Assembly: GCA_013824045.1 (NCBI GenBank)
Contig: PNND01000149.1
Location: forward strand, 1-18,773
Length of the DNA stretch: 18,773 nt
From: Rhodobacter sp.
GTDB lineage: Bacteria; Pseudomonadota; Alphaproteobacteria; Rhodobacterales; Rhodobacteraceae
Reading direction: 5' to 3'
In this document: in pieces, positions 1 to 6,946 of the stretch
Position numbering within the stretch: the first letter of the stretch is position 1
Layout of the letters: each line of letters starts with the position of its first letter
Program-made: the position numbers and the translations under genes
The notes under the pieces: generated by a model
The model's database searches: none
Seen by the model: the letters and a program-made list of their open reading frames with translations, nothing else
Told to the model about the DNA's origin: nothing

Positions 1-342
1 CGGATGGGGCTGGCGGCGCTGGACCCGGCGCTGCTGGGGGCGACGATGGTGGTGGAGGGTATTCCGGATTTCACTCGCATCCCACCCTCAAGCCGCCTGC
101 AGGGAGAGGGGGGCGCGACGCTGGTGGTGGATATCGAGAACCGCTCCTGCCAGTTGCCCGCCAAACCCATCGAGGCGCGCCATCCCGGTTTCGGTGCAAA
201 GTTCAAATCCGCCGCCAATGGGCGGCGTGGCATCACAGCCTGGGTGGAGCGTGAGGGGGAGTTCCGCCTTGGCGAAGCGCTTCGCCTGCATATCCCCGAT
301 CAGCCCGTCTGGGCGCATCTGGATGCGGCGCGGCGGGGCTAA
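1..342 (+). CDS. MOSC-domain protein, C-terminal part (5' end outside window)
   Basis: This is the C-terminal ~113 residues of a protein whose start lies before the window; the frame is open at base 1 and ends at TAA 340-342. MOSC domains occur in molybdenum-cofactor sulfurase C-termini, YiiM/YcbX-like proteins and stand-alone forms, and are thought to carry sulfur on a conserved cysteine. Seen here: a segment beginning LGATMVVEGIPDF that matches the family's L-G-E-N-hydrophobic-G pattern, then a hydrophobic strand (ATLVVDIEN) leading to a Cys in NRSCQLP, where MOSC proteins carry their conserved cysteine, and a C-terminal strand with LGEALRLHIP. The apparent Met at base 4 is internal, not a start. 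The partner substrate cannot be told from this fragment. It is followed by a short hairpin and the fhs leader, so it is probably a separate transcription unit. Confidence 0.75.
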   Translation, partial: RMGLAALDPALLGATMVVEGIPDFTRIPPSSRLQGEGGATLVVDIENRSCQLPAKPIEARHPGFGAKFKSAANGRRGITAWVEREGEFRLGEALRLHIPDQPVWAHLDAARRG

Positions 343-356
343 TTCCCTGTAGGGAA
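343..356 (+). terminator. Short inverted repeat just after the MOSC gene
   Basis: TTCCCT-GT-AGGGAA is a perfect 6-bp inverted repeat starting at the base after the MOSC stop codon. A two-base loop is too tight for a normal RNA hairpin, so the inner pairs would open. It is followed by AC and then TTTG, not a real U-tract. It may be a weak terminator or a DNA operator; the AGGGAAAC half resembles the other GGAAAC elements further down the same leader. Confidence 0.3.
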
Positions 357-398
357 ACTTTGTTTCATTCTGGATAATTCCCCGGTGCGGCGTGGCGG

Positions 399-414
399 GT
401 TTCCGATCGGAAAC
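399..414. promoter_or_regulatory. Perfect 16-bp palindrome upstream of fhs, candidate operator
   Basis: The bases GTTTCCGATCGGAAAC read the same on both strands, and the axis lies between 406 and 407. It sits 112 bp before the fhs start. Symmetry, length and location fit a dimeric repressor or activator site; the regulator is unknown. Two further half-site-like GTCGGAAA copies follow downstream at 443 and 485. Confidence 0.45.
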
Positions 415-525
415 GCCCAGTGGCGAATCTGGGGGCGAACATGTCGGAAAAGCCCCTCTCAATGCACGTTTCCCCCGCTATCACGTCGGAAACGGGGGAA
501 GAACCCCGCAAAGGGAGCTTGGGAC

Positions 526-2202
526 ATGGCCGTTAAAACCGACATCGAGATTGCACGCGAAGCCAAGAAGAAGCCGATCATGGAGATCGGCGCGAAGCTG
601 GGCATCCCGTCCGATCATCTTCTGCCCTATGGCCACGACAAGGCGAAGGTGAGCCAGGAGTTCATCAAATCGCTGGCGGGCAAGCCTGATGGCAAGCTGA
701 TCCTTGTGACCGCGATCAACCCGACGCCTGCGGGCGAAGGCAAGACGACCACGACGGTCGGTCTGGGTGACGGCCTGAACCGTATCGGCAAGAAGGCGGT
801 GGTCTGCATCCGCGAAGCGAGCCTTGGCCCGAATTTCGGGATGAAGGGCGGTGCTGCGGGTGGCGGTTATGCGCAGGTCGTGCCGATGGAGGAGATGAAC
901 CTTCACTTCACCGGCGATTTCCACGCGATCACATCCGCCCACAACCTGCTGTCGGCGATGATCGACAACCATATCTACTGGGGCAACAGCCTCGACATCG
1001 ACGAGCGCCGCATCGTTTGGCGCCGGGTGATGGACATGAACGACCGCGCGCTGCGTGACATCGTGGTGAGCCTTGGCGGCGTGTCGAACGGCTTCCCGCG
1101 CCAGACGGGCTTTGACATCACTGTGGCTTCGGAAGTCATGGCGATCCTGTGCCTGTCGAACGATCTTGAAGACCTGCAAAAGCGGCTGGGCGATATCGTT
1201 GTGGCCTACACCCGCGACAAGACCCCGATCTACGCCCGCGACATCAAGGCCGATGGCGCGATGACCGTGCTCTTGAAGGATGCGATGCAGCCGAACCTTG
1301 TGCAGACGTTGGAGAACAACCCGGCCTTCGTGCATGGCGGGCCGTTTGCGAACATCGCGCATGGTTGCAACTCGGTGATTGCCACCAAGACCGCGCTGAA
1401 GCTGGGCGAATATGTCGTGACCGAAGCCGGTTTCGGGGCCGATCTGGGGGCCGAGAAATTCTTTGACATCAAATGCCGCAAGGCCGGGCTGAAGCCCGCC
1501 GCCGCGGTGATCGTGGCGACCGTGCGCGCGATGAAGATGAACGGGGGCGTGGCGAAGGCCGATCTGGGGGCCGAGAATGTGGAGGCGGTCAAGAAGGGCT
1601 GCCCGAATCTGGGCCGCCATATCGCCAATGTGAAAGGGTTCGGCGTGCCGGTGGTGGTGGCGATCAACCACTTCTACAGCGACACCGATGCCGAGATTGC
1701 CGCCGTGAAGGCCTATGTGGCCGAACAGGGTGCCGAGGCGATCCTGTGCAAGCACTGGGCCCAAGGGTCGGCCGGGATCGAAGATCTGGCCAACAAGGTT
1801 GTGCAACTGGCGGAGTCGGGCGCTGCGAACTTTGCGCCGCTCTATCCGGATGACATGCCCCTGTTCCAGAAACTGCAGACCATCGCCAAGCGCATCTATC
1901 ACGCCGATGACGTGATTGCCGACAAATCGATCCGCGATCAGCTGAAGGGTTGGGAAGCGGCGGGTTATGGCCATCTGCCGATCTGCGTGGCCAAGACGCA
2001 GTACAGCTTTACCACCGATCCGTCGGTGCGCGGTGCGCCGACCGGCCACACCGTTCCGGTGCGCGAAGTGCGCCTGTCGGCTGGGGCCGGGTTCATCGTG
2101 GCGATCTGCGGTGAAATCATGACGATGCCGGGCCTGCCCAAGGTGCCGTCTGCCGAAGTGATCCGGCTGAACGATCAAGGGCATGTCGAAGGGCTGTTCT
2201 GA
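526..2202 (+). CDS. fhs: Formate-tetrahydrofolate ligase
   Basis: ATP-dependent ligation of formate to tetrahydrofolate giving 10-formyl-THF, in the cytoplasm; entry point of formate into one-carbon metabolism. The protein is 558 residues, the family's usual length of about 556-560. Visible signatures: the P-loop-like [11 protein letters not shown] at ~67-77 and [18 protein letters not shown] at ~98-114, both diagnostic for the family. The start is set at the ATG at 526, with GGGAG at 513-517 eight bases upstream and the protein beginning [10 protein letters not shown]; an in-frame ATG at 385 would add 47 residues of non-family sequence read from the leader. It is the first gene of a one-carbon cluster with the chorismate mutase and folD (68 bp and 416 bp downstream of its stop). 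The leader carries palindromic elements that may regulate it. Identification is very secure. Confidence 0.98.
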   Translation: MAVKTDIEIAREAKKKPIMEIGAKLGIPSDHLLPYGHDKAKVSQEFIKSLAGKPDGKLILVTAINPTPAGEGKTTTTVGLGDGLNRIGKKAVVCIREASLGPNFGMKGGAAGGGYAQVVPMEEMNLHFTGDFHAITSAHNLLSAMIDNHIYWGNSLDIDERRIVWRRVMDMNDRALRDIVVSLGGVSNGFPRQTGFDITVASEVMAILCLSNDLEDLQKRLGDIVVAYTRDKTPIYARDIKADGAMTVLLKDAMQPNLVQTLENNPAFVHGGPFANIAHGCNSVIATKTALKLGEYVVTEAGFGADLGAEKFFDIKCRKAGLKPAAAVIVATVRAMKMNGGVAKADLGAENVEAVKKGCPNLGRHIANVKGFGVPVVVAINHFYSDTDAEIAAVKAYVAEQGAEAILCKHWAQGSAGIEDLANKVVQLAESGAANFAPLYPDDMPLFQKLQTIAKRIYHADDVIADKSIRDQLKGWEAAGYGHLPICVAKTQYSFTTDPSVRGAPTGHTVPVREVRLSAGAGFIVAICGEIMTMPGLPKVPSAEVIRLNDQGHVEGLF

Positions 2203-2224
2203 CCAACCTGCCGCGTTGTCCTTC

Positions 2225-2256
2225 CGGGATGGCTCTATTACATGAGAGCCATCCTG
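2225..2256 (+). terminator. 10-bp perfect hairpin between fhs and the chorismate mutase gene
   Basis: GGATGGCTCT (2227-2236) and AGAGCCATCC (2245-2254) are perfect reverse complements around an 8-base loop (ATTACATG). A G-T and a C-G pair extend the stem to 2225/2256. It begins 22 bases after the fhs stop and ends 14 bases before the mutase ATG. There is no U-tract after it, so a simple intrinsic terminator is unlikely. An mRNA-stabilising 3' end for fhs, an attenuator, or a processing site are alternatives. The right arm lies just upstream of the GAGAGGGGG ribosome binding site. Confidence 0.5.
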
Positions 2257-2270
2257 AGAGGGGGCGAGGC

Positions 2271-2567
2271 ATGAAGAGGCCAGAAGACTGTACCACGATG
2301 GCCGATATCCGGGCCGAGATTGACCGGCTGGACGAGGAGTTGGTGGCGCTGTTCGCACAGAGGACCGCCTATATCGACCGGGCGGCACAGATCAAGGAAC
2401 AGGTCGGGCTGCCCGCCCGGATCGAAGATCGGGTGGAACAGGTCGTAGGGAATGTGCGGCGTCATGCGGTGGCCCATGGGTTGCCGCCGGACAAGCTGGA
2501 GAAGCTGTGGCGCAAGCTGATCGACTGGTCGATCGAGCGCGAGGAAGACCACCTGCGCAAGGGCTGA
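2271..2567 (+). CDS. AroQ-class chorismate mutase, PchB-like
   Basis: A 98-residue, all-helical AroQ-fold protein. The family converts chorismate to prephenate (Phe/Tyr branch); the close relative PchB of Pseudomonas is an isochorismate pyruvate lyase with weak mutase activity. The opening MKRPEDCTTMADIRAEIDRLD is strikingly like PchB as I recall it. Active-site positions visible: R14, R31, K42 and R54. The position held by Gln in E. coli AroQ and PchB (Q88/Q90) appears to be Glu91 in WSIERE, as in yeast chorismate mutase (Glu246). The start is the ATG at 2271 behind the purine-rich GAGAGGGGG at 2257-2265; an in-frame ATG at 2229 lies inside the hairpin and has no ribosome site. It sits between fhs and folD. 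Mutase is the likelier activity because no siderophore or salicylate genes are near, but lyase activity is not excluded. Confidence 0.9.
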   Translation: MKRPEDCTTMADIRAEIDRLDEELVALFAQRTAYIDRAAQIKEQVGLPARIEDRVEQVVGNVRRHAVAHGLPPDKLEKLWRKLIDWSIEREEDHLRKG

Positions 2568-2618
2568 TATCGGGTTGCCTGTGCCGGGGTCTGTGAGAAA
2601 CGAAGAAGGATCAGAGAC

Positions 2619-3509
2619 ATGACGGCCAAGGTGATCGACGGCAAGGCCTTTGCGGCAACCGTGCGCGGGCAGGTGGCGGCGCACGTGGCGCGGATAAAGG
2701 AAGAGCGCGGGATCACGCCGGGGCTGGCCGTGGTGCTGGTGGGCGAAGACCCGGCGAGCCAGGTCTATGTGCGCAACAAGCACGCCTCGACCATCGAAGT
2801 GGGGATGAACAGCTTTGAGCATCGCCTGAGCGCCGAGACGGGCGAGGCGGAGTTGCTGGCGCTGATCGACAAGCTGAATGCCGATCCGGCGGTGCATGGG
2901 ATTCTGGTGCAACTGCCGCTGCCGGGGCATCTGAATTCCGAACTGGTGATCAACCGGATCGCGCCGAGCAAGGATGTGGACGGGTTCCATATCTCGAATG
3001 TCGGGCTGCTGGGCACAGGGCAGAAGTCGATGGTGCCCTGCACGCCGCTGGGCTGCCTGATGATGCTGCGCGATCATCACGGGTCGTTGGCGGGGCTGAA
3101 TGCGGTTGTTGTGGGGCGATCCAACATCGTGGGCAAGCCGATGGCGCAATTGCTGTTGGGCGATAGCTGCACGGTGACGATTGCGCATAGCCGGACCAAG
3201 GATCTGGCCGAGGTCTGCCGCCGGGCGGATATCCTTGTGGCGGCCGTGGGGCGGCCCGAGATGATTACGGGCGATATGGTGCGGCCGGGGGCCACGGTGA
3301 TTGACGTGGGCATCAATCGGATCGAGCGGGACGGCAAGGCCAAGCTGGTGGGGGATGTGCATTATGCCAGCGCCGCCGCTGTAGCCGGGGCGATCACGCC
3401 GGTGCCGGGGGGCGTGGGGCCGATGACGATTGCCTGCCTTCTGGCCAATACGCTGACCGCGTGCTGCCGGGCGAACGGCCTGCCCGAGCCGGAGGGGCTG
3501 ACGGCCTGA
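2619..3509 (+). CDS. folD: Bifunctional methylene-THF dehydrogenase / methenyl-THF cyclohydrolase
   Basis: Interconverts 5,10-methylene-THF, 5,10-methenyl-THF and 10-formyl-THF, with NADP in most bacterial enzymes. At 296 residues it has the usual FolD length. Seen: Y50 and K54 in SQVYVRNKH (the catalytic Tyr/Lys pair), the VQLPLP motif at 97-102, KDVDGF at 118-123, PCTPLG at 140-145, and the dinucleotide-binding [12 protein letters not shown] at 164-175, followed by the C-terminal [11 protein letters not shown] motif. The ribosome site AAGAAGGA (2603-2610) lies eight bases before the ATG. With fhs upstream it completes a formate-to-methylene-THF route; the chorismate mutase gene lies between the two. 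It ends 18 bp before the convergent pdeM gene. Confidence 0.97.
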   Translation: MTAKVIDGKAFAATVRGQVAAHVARIKEERGITPGLAVVLVGEDPASQVYVRNKHASTIEVGMNSFEHRLSAETGEAELLALIDKLNADPAVHGILVQLPLPGHLNSELVINRIAPSKDVDGFHISNVGLLGTGQKSMVPCTPLGCLMMLRDHHGSLAGLNAVVVGRSNIVGKPMAQLLLGDSCTVTIAHSRTKDLAEVCRRADILVAAVGRPEMITGDMVRPGATVIDVGINRIERDGKAKLVGDVHYASAAAVAGAITPVPGGVGPMTIACLLANTLTACCRANGLPEPEGLTA

Positions 3510-3527
3510 GATTAGGTTCTCGCCGCC

Positions 3528-4169
3528 CTAGAGCGGCATCGGGAAGGCGCGGTGGCCGGTCAGGATGGCCAGCGCGCCTTTTTGCATGAGGTCGCGCAGG
3601 GCGGCATCTTCGCTGCGCAGGCCGCCCGTATAGGTGCCGTAGGCGGGCAGGATCAGGCGCTGCGCGTCCAGCAGAAAGCAGGGGCGGGAGGTGCCCTTGA
3701 GGCGGGCCTTAGGGTGGTAATGGCCTGATATTTCTCCGCTTTCTGCCGGGTTGGCAATGTGGCGAAAGGTGAGCGGGCCCAGTGTCAGGCGGGCCAAATG
3801 GGTGCCGCCGAGGTCTACCGGGCCGGCATCGTGATTGCCTTCGATCCATGTCCATTCCCGGCCTGCCATGAGGCGGGCAAGCCAGAGGCGGGCGGTTTCC
3901 TCCAGCCCATCTGCGGCAGCGAGGTCATCGAAACTGTCGCCCAGACAGACCACATGGGCGGGTTGAGAGCGGTCGATATCGGCGTCGAGTTTCGACAGGG
4001 TTTCGCGGGTTTCATAGGGCGGCAGCAGCGCGCCGCCCCGGCGGGCGAGGCGTTCGGATTTGCCAAGGTGCAGGTCGGAGACGCAGAGCAGCGATTGCGC
4101 AGGCCAGTAGAGCGCGCCGGAGGGCAGGGCGTGGAGCGTTTCGCCGAACAGGGTGAAAGCGTGGTGCAT
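3528..4169 (-). CDS. pdeM: Ligase-associated DNA damage response endonuclease PdeM (metallophosphoesterase)
   Basis: A calcineurin-like metallophosphoesterase of 213 residues from the group encoded with DNA ligase, exonuclease and DEXH helicase genes in bacterial repair clusters. Metal-binding motifs in order: SDLHLGK at 31-37 (D32, H34), GDSFDD at 77-82, GNHD at 111-114 and GHYHP at 149-153. The start is placed at the ATG at 4169-4167, where the protein begins MHHAFTLFGE as family members do. A TTG at 4205 could add 12 residues but would nearly abut the helicase stop. The gene lies 41 bp downstream of the helicase gene on the same strand and is presumably cotranscribed with it. Its stop is 18 bp from the convergent folD stop. 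The role in repair is inferred from family context; the substrate is not deducible here. Confidence 0.9.
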   Translation of the reverse strand: MHHAFTLFGETLHALPSGALYWPAQSLLCVSDLHLGKSERLARRGGALLPPYETRETLSKLDADIDRSQPAHVVCLGDSFDDLAAADGLEETARLWLARLMAGREWTWIEGNHDAGPVDLGGTHLARLTLGPLTFRHIANPAESGEISGHYHPKARLKGTSRPCFLLDAQRLILPAYGTYTGGLRSEDAALRDLMQKGALAILTGHRAFPMPL

Positions 4170-4210
4170 GGCGCTTGGTTTGCCTTGCTCGGCAAGGGGT
4201 TGCAAGGGTG

Positions 4211-6604
4211 TCAGGCGAGGCCTGCCTCTTCCATAAGGCGACGGGCGGCGTCTTCGACTATCCGGTCGCGCCCGGTGCCTTGTACCGGGATACGGCCTGG
4301 TTCGAGGAAGAGCGGCGCGGCCAGCGGGGTGACGCGGGGTAGGCGGATCAGGTCGATCCGCCCCTCCACCCGGGCGAGCATGTCTTCGATGCGGGAGAAA
4401 TCGACGAGGCCGCGTTCGGCCTCTTCCCGCGTGACCTGCAAGAGCAGGTGGTCGGGGTCGTATTTGCGCAGCGTGTCATAGAGGATGTCGGAGGAGAAGG
4501 TGGCTTGCCTGCCCGATTTGCGGCGGCCTTGGTGGGAGCGTTCGATGAGGCCCGCGATGATGGCGCTGGCGCGGAAGGTGCGCTTCATCACGGCGTTTCC
4601 GGCAAGCCATGTTTCCAGACCGTCGCGCAGGCGGGCAAGGTCGAAGAGGGGGGCGGCGTCGGTGACGGGATCAAGGCCCCAGATCAGGGTGGCATAATCG
4701 GTGGCGACGAAGCCGAGGGGGGCAAGCCCCTGTTCTTCCATGCGTTTTGTTACCAGAAGCGCCAGCGTCTGCATCGCGTTGCGCCCGGCAAAGCCGTAGA
4801 TGCACAGATGTTCGCGCCCGTCATGGGGGAAGCATTCCACCAGGAGACGGTCGGGTTGCGGAAGGCGCGACACCTCGCGCTGGAGGGCGAGCCAGCTTGC
4901 GGTGTGGGCGGGCAGGTCGGGCCAGCTATCCTGTTGGAATTTCGTCAGAATCCGTTGAGTGAGCAGGGTAGAGGTGGCGAATTTGGTGCCGTTGAAGGTG
5001 GCGACCTTTGGGTCGCGGCCGGGCTGGCGGGTGACTTCGACGGTCATTTCCTTCAGCCCTTCATAGCGGACGACCTGACCGCCGATGAGGAAGGTGTCGC
5101 CGGGGGTGAGGGTGGAGGCGAAGCCTTCTTCCACCTCGCCCAGCGGCGTGCCGCCGAGGCGATTTCTTAACCGGACCTTAAGGGTTTCGGTGTCGATGAT
5201 GGTGCCGAGGTTCTGGCGGATGACGGCGGCGGTGCGGGGATCACGGAGCTGCCATTTGCCGTTTTTTTCCTGCAATCTCTGCCACTTGTCATAGGCGCGG
5301 AGCGCGTAGCCGCCGGTGGCGCAGAAATCCATGCAGGCGTCGAAGTCGGGGCGGGTGAGGGCGGCATAGGGGCCGGCGCGGGTGACTTCGGTATAGAGGG
5401 CATCGGCATCGAAAGGTCCTGCGGCGGCGGTGAGCAGGATGTGCTGGCAGAGCACGTCGCGCGGGCCGGGGCCGCGGGGTTCGCCGTCAAGCGTGTGGTC
5501 GCGGACGGCATCGAGCGCGGCGCGGCATTCCACCACCTCGAACCGATTGGCGGGCAGGATGAGCGCTTTGGAAGGGGCGTTGTAGCGGTGGTTGGCACGA
5601 CCGATCCTTTGCACGAGGCGTTTGACGTTCTTTGGTGCGCCCACCTGAATGACGAGGTCCACATCGCCCCAGTCGATGCCAAGGTCGAGTGAGCCGGTGC
5701 AGACGATGGCGCGGAGTTTCCCTTCGACCATTGCGGCCTCGACCCTTTCGCGCTGTTCGCGGGCGAGGGAGCCGTGATGGATGCCGATGGGAAGCCCGTC
5801 GTCGTTCTGTAGCCAGAGATAGTGGAAGAAGAGTTCCGCCTGCGCGCGGGTGTTGTGGAAGATCAGCGTGGTGCGGTGGCGGCGGATTTCATCAAGGATC
5901 GCGGGGATGGCATAGCGACCGCCGCCGCCCGCCCATGGCGGGGGGGTGTCGGTTTCCAGCATGGCGATATCGGGGTCGGGGCCGGGGTCGGCTTGCAGAA
6001 TGTCGCAGGTCACGGGGGACAGATAGCGGGCCAGCGCGGGCGGGTCTTCGACGGTGGCGGAAAGGCCCACACGGCGCAGGCCGGGGGCGAGGGATTCGAG
6101 GCGCGCGAGGAGAAGCATGAGCTGATCGCCGCGCTTGGATTCGGCCAAGGCATGCAGTTCGTCGATCACAACCCTTTGCAGGGATTGGAAAATGCGGGGG
6201 GCATCTTCGTAGGAGAGGAGCAGGGCCAGGCTTTCCGGGGTGGTCAGCAGGATATGCGGCGGGTCGGCGCGTTGGCGGCGGCGCTGGGTATAGGTCGTGT
6301 CGCCAGTGCGGTCTTCGATGCGGATGGGGAGGGATGCGCCTTCGACGGGGGTGCGGAGGTTGCGGCGGATGTCGGCGGTGAGGGCCTTGAGCGGAGAGAT
6401 GTACAGGGTGTGGAGGCCCTTTGGCGGGGTTTGCCCGAGTTCTGCAAGGGTGGGCAGGAAGCCGGCCAGCGTCTTGCCGCCGCCGGTAGGGGCGATGAGC
6501 AGCGTGGCGGGGTTCTGCGACCGGGCCAGCATGGCTTGCTGGTGCGGGTGGAGGGTCCAGCCTTTGGTGGCGAACCAGTCGGTGAGGGGTTGGGGGAGGG
6601 TCAT
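4211..6604 (-). CDS. Ligase-associated DEXH-box DNA helicase (Lhr-type superfamily 2)
   Basis: An ATP-dependent superfamily 2 helicase of 797 residues. Seen: Walker A APTGGGKT at 38-45, ISPLKAL (motif Ia) near 69, TTPESL (motif Ib) near 121, the DELH box at 148-151, SAT at 182-184, GSLDLGIDWGDVDLVIQ at about 304-320 and the arginine-finger motif QRIGRANHR at 332-340. A long Lhr-like C-terminal part follows. The start is the ATG at 6604-6602, giving MTLPQPLTDWFATKGW and then a Q-motif-like HPHQ, as in family members. The open frame continues 46 codons upstream through repeat-rich sequence that does not look coding. No strong ribosome site is visible. The gene heads a pair with pdeM, but the ligase and exonuclease usually clustered with this helicase are absent from the window. 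It is divergent from the YmdB-like gene. Confidence 0.92.
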   Translation of the reverse strand: MTLPQPLTDWFATKGWTLHPHQQAMLARSQNPATLLIAPTGGGKTLAGFLPTLAELGQTPPKGLHTLYISPLKALTADIRRNLRTPVEGASLPIRIEDRTGDTTYTQRRRQRADPPHILLTTPESLALLLSYEDAPRIFQSLQRVVIDELHALAESKRGDQLMLLLARLESLAPGLRRVGLSATVEDPPALARYLSPVTCDILQADPGPDPDIAMLETDTPPPWAGGGGRYAIPAILDEIRRHRTTLIFHNTRAQAELFFHYLWLQNDDGLPIGIHHGSLAREQRERVEAAMVEGKLRAIVCTGSLDLGIDWGDVDLVIQVGAPKNVKRLVQRIGRANHRYNAPSKALILPANRFEVVECRAALDAVRDHTLDGEPRGPGPRDVLCQHILLTAAAGPFDADALYTEVTRAGPYAALTRPDFDACMDFCATGGYALRAYDKWQRLQEKNGKWQLRDPRTAAVIRQNLGTIIDTETLKVRLRNRLGGTPLGEVEEGFASTLTPGDTFLIGGQVVRYEGLKEMTVEVTRQPGRDPKVATFNGTKFATSTLLTQRILTKFQQDSWPDLPAHTASWLALQREVSRLPQPDRLLVECFPHDGREHLCIYGFAGRNAMQTLALLVTKRMEEQGLAPLGFVATDYATLIWGLDPVTDAAPLFDLARLRDGLETWLAGNAVMKRTFRASAIIAGLIERSHQGRRKSGRQATFSSDILYDTLRKYDPDHLLLQVTREEAERGLVDFSRIEDMLARVEGRIDLIRLPRVTPLAAPLFLEPGRIPVQGTGRDRIVEDAARRLMEEAGLA

Positions 6605-6674
6605 ACCGGGAAGGTAGGGCGGGTTGGGGGTGGGGGGAAGGGGCTTTGGTTTCAGGGGGTTGGGCGAAAAGGCT

Positions 6675-6706
6675 GTGCAGCGGCGCAGTGCAGCAGCGCA
6701 GTGCAG
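6675..6706. repeat. 13-bp tandem repeat, about 2.5 copies
   Basis: The unit GTGCAGCRGCGCA occurs at 6675-6687 (R = G) and 6688-6700 (R = A), followed by a partial copy GTGCAG at 6701-6706. The two full copies differ at one base. It lies about 70-100 bp upstream of the helicase start, inside the probable 5' leader or promoter region of that gene. Confidence 0.7.
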
Positions 6707-6781
6707 ACGGGTGTGCATACAAATTTGGAGAGATTGGGCCAAGTTTTTGCGGGAAATGTGCGTTGGTGCACGTGATGGGCG

Positions 6782-6797
6782 ATCCCAGCGCTGGGAT
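6782..6797. promoter_or_regulatory. Perfect 16-bp palindrome, candidate operator
   Basis: ATCCCAGCGCTGGGAT is identical to its own reverse complement. It lies roughly in the middle of the divergent helicase/YmdB-like intergenic region, 150 bp before the plus-strand start and 178 bp from the minus-strand start, so it could serve either gene. No known regulator is assigned. Confidence 0.4.
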
Positions 6798-6861
6798 GGC
6801 GCGCGTGCTGAGGGTGCCGGGGAAGGGGTCGATTTTGGGAAAGAGGGGGTTTGCGTCGGGA

Positions 6862-6888
6862 CGGGTTTTGCTGCGGGGCGGGTTTTGC
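6862..6888. repeat. Direct repeat CGGGTTTTGC, 17-bp period
   Basis: CGGGTTTTGC occurs at 6862-6871 and again at 6879-6888. Including flanks, GGGaCGGGTTTTGC and GGGgCGGGTTTTGC match at 13 of 14 positions. It ends 58 bp before the YmdB-like start. It may be a regulatory direct repeat or simple G-rich drift. Confidence 0.35.
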
Positions 6889-6946
6889 GACGGGTGGGGT
6901 CGGGAACGGGATTGCCGTTTGCCGTGGCGCGGCGTACGGCGGGGGT

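Larger units (their letters stand above)
343..525 (+). other. Leader region of fhs (183 bp) rich in TTTCC/GGAAA motifs
   Basis: This non-coding stretch separates the MOSC gene from fhs. It holds the inverted repeat at 343-356, a perfect 16-bp palindrome at 399-414, and three copies of (A/G)TCGGAAA at 406-413, 443-450 and 485-492. It also holds a TTCCCCC (470-476) / GGGGGAA (494-500) pair able to form a stem just upstream of the ribosome binding site. The density of related dyads suggests a transcription-factor target or an RNA control element in front of the folate genes. I do not recognise a known riboswitch class in it. Confidence 0.5.
6605..6946. other. 342-bp intergenic region between divergent helicase and YmdB-like genes
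   Basis: No convincing gene is seen. The stretch contains a 13-bp tandem repeat (6675-6706), an AT-richer segment around 6718-6750, a perfect 16-bp palindrome (6782-6797) and a 10-bp direct repeat spaced by 17 (6862-6888). Promoters for both divergent genes must lie here or further upstream. On the minus strand a weak candidate is TTGGCC then 17 bases then TATGCA, ending near 6713. The part nearest the plus-strand gene is very G-rich. The GAAC-N7-GAAC pattern expected of an alphaproteobacterial LexA site was looked for and not found. Confidence 0.5.

Noticed and set aside
481..2388. 635-codon open frame on the minus strand opposite fhs
   Set aside because: It is a shadow of fhs: high-GC codon bias leaves the antisense frame open, its His/Arg/Gly-rich product has no family features, and the plus-strand protein is unmistakable.
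3522..3537. GCCGC/GCGGC mini-hairpin between folD and pdeM as a terminator
   Set aside because: Five base pairs with no U-tract and overlapping the pdeM stop codon; too weak to call.
4448..5170. Plus-strand 240-codon frame inside the helicase gene (also 5822-6775)
   Set aside because: Gly/Glu-rich antisense of the helicase with no recognisable motifs, while the minus strand shows all helicase motifs in order.
6604..6742. 46-codon N-terminal extension of the helicase
   Set aside because: It runs through the 13-bp repeat and Pro-rich sequence and does not resemble the family; the family start is at 6604.
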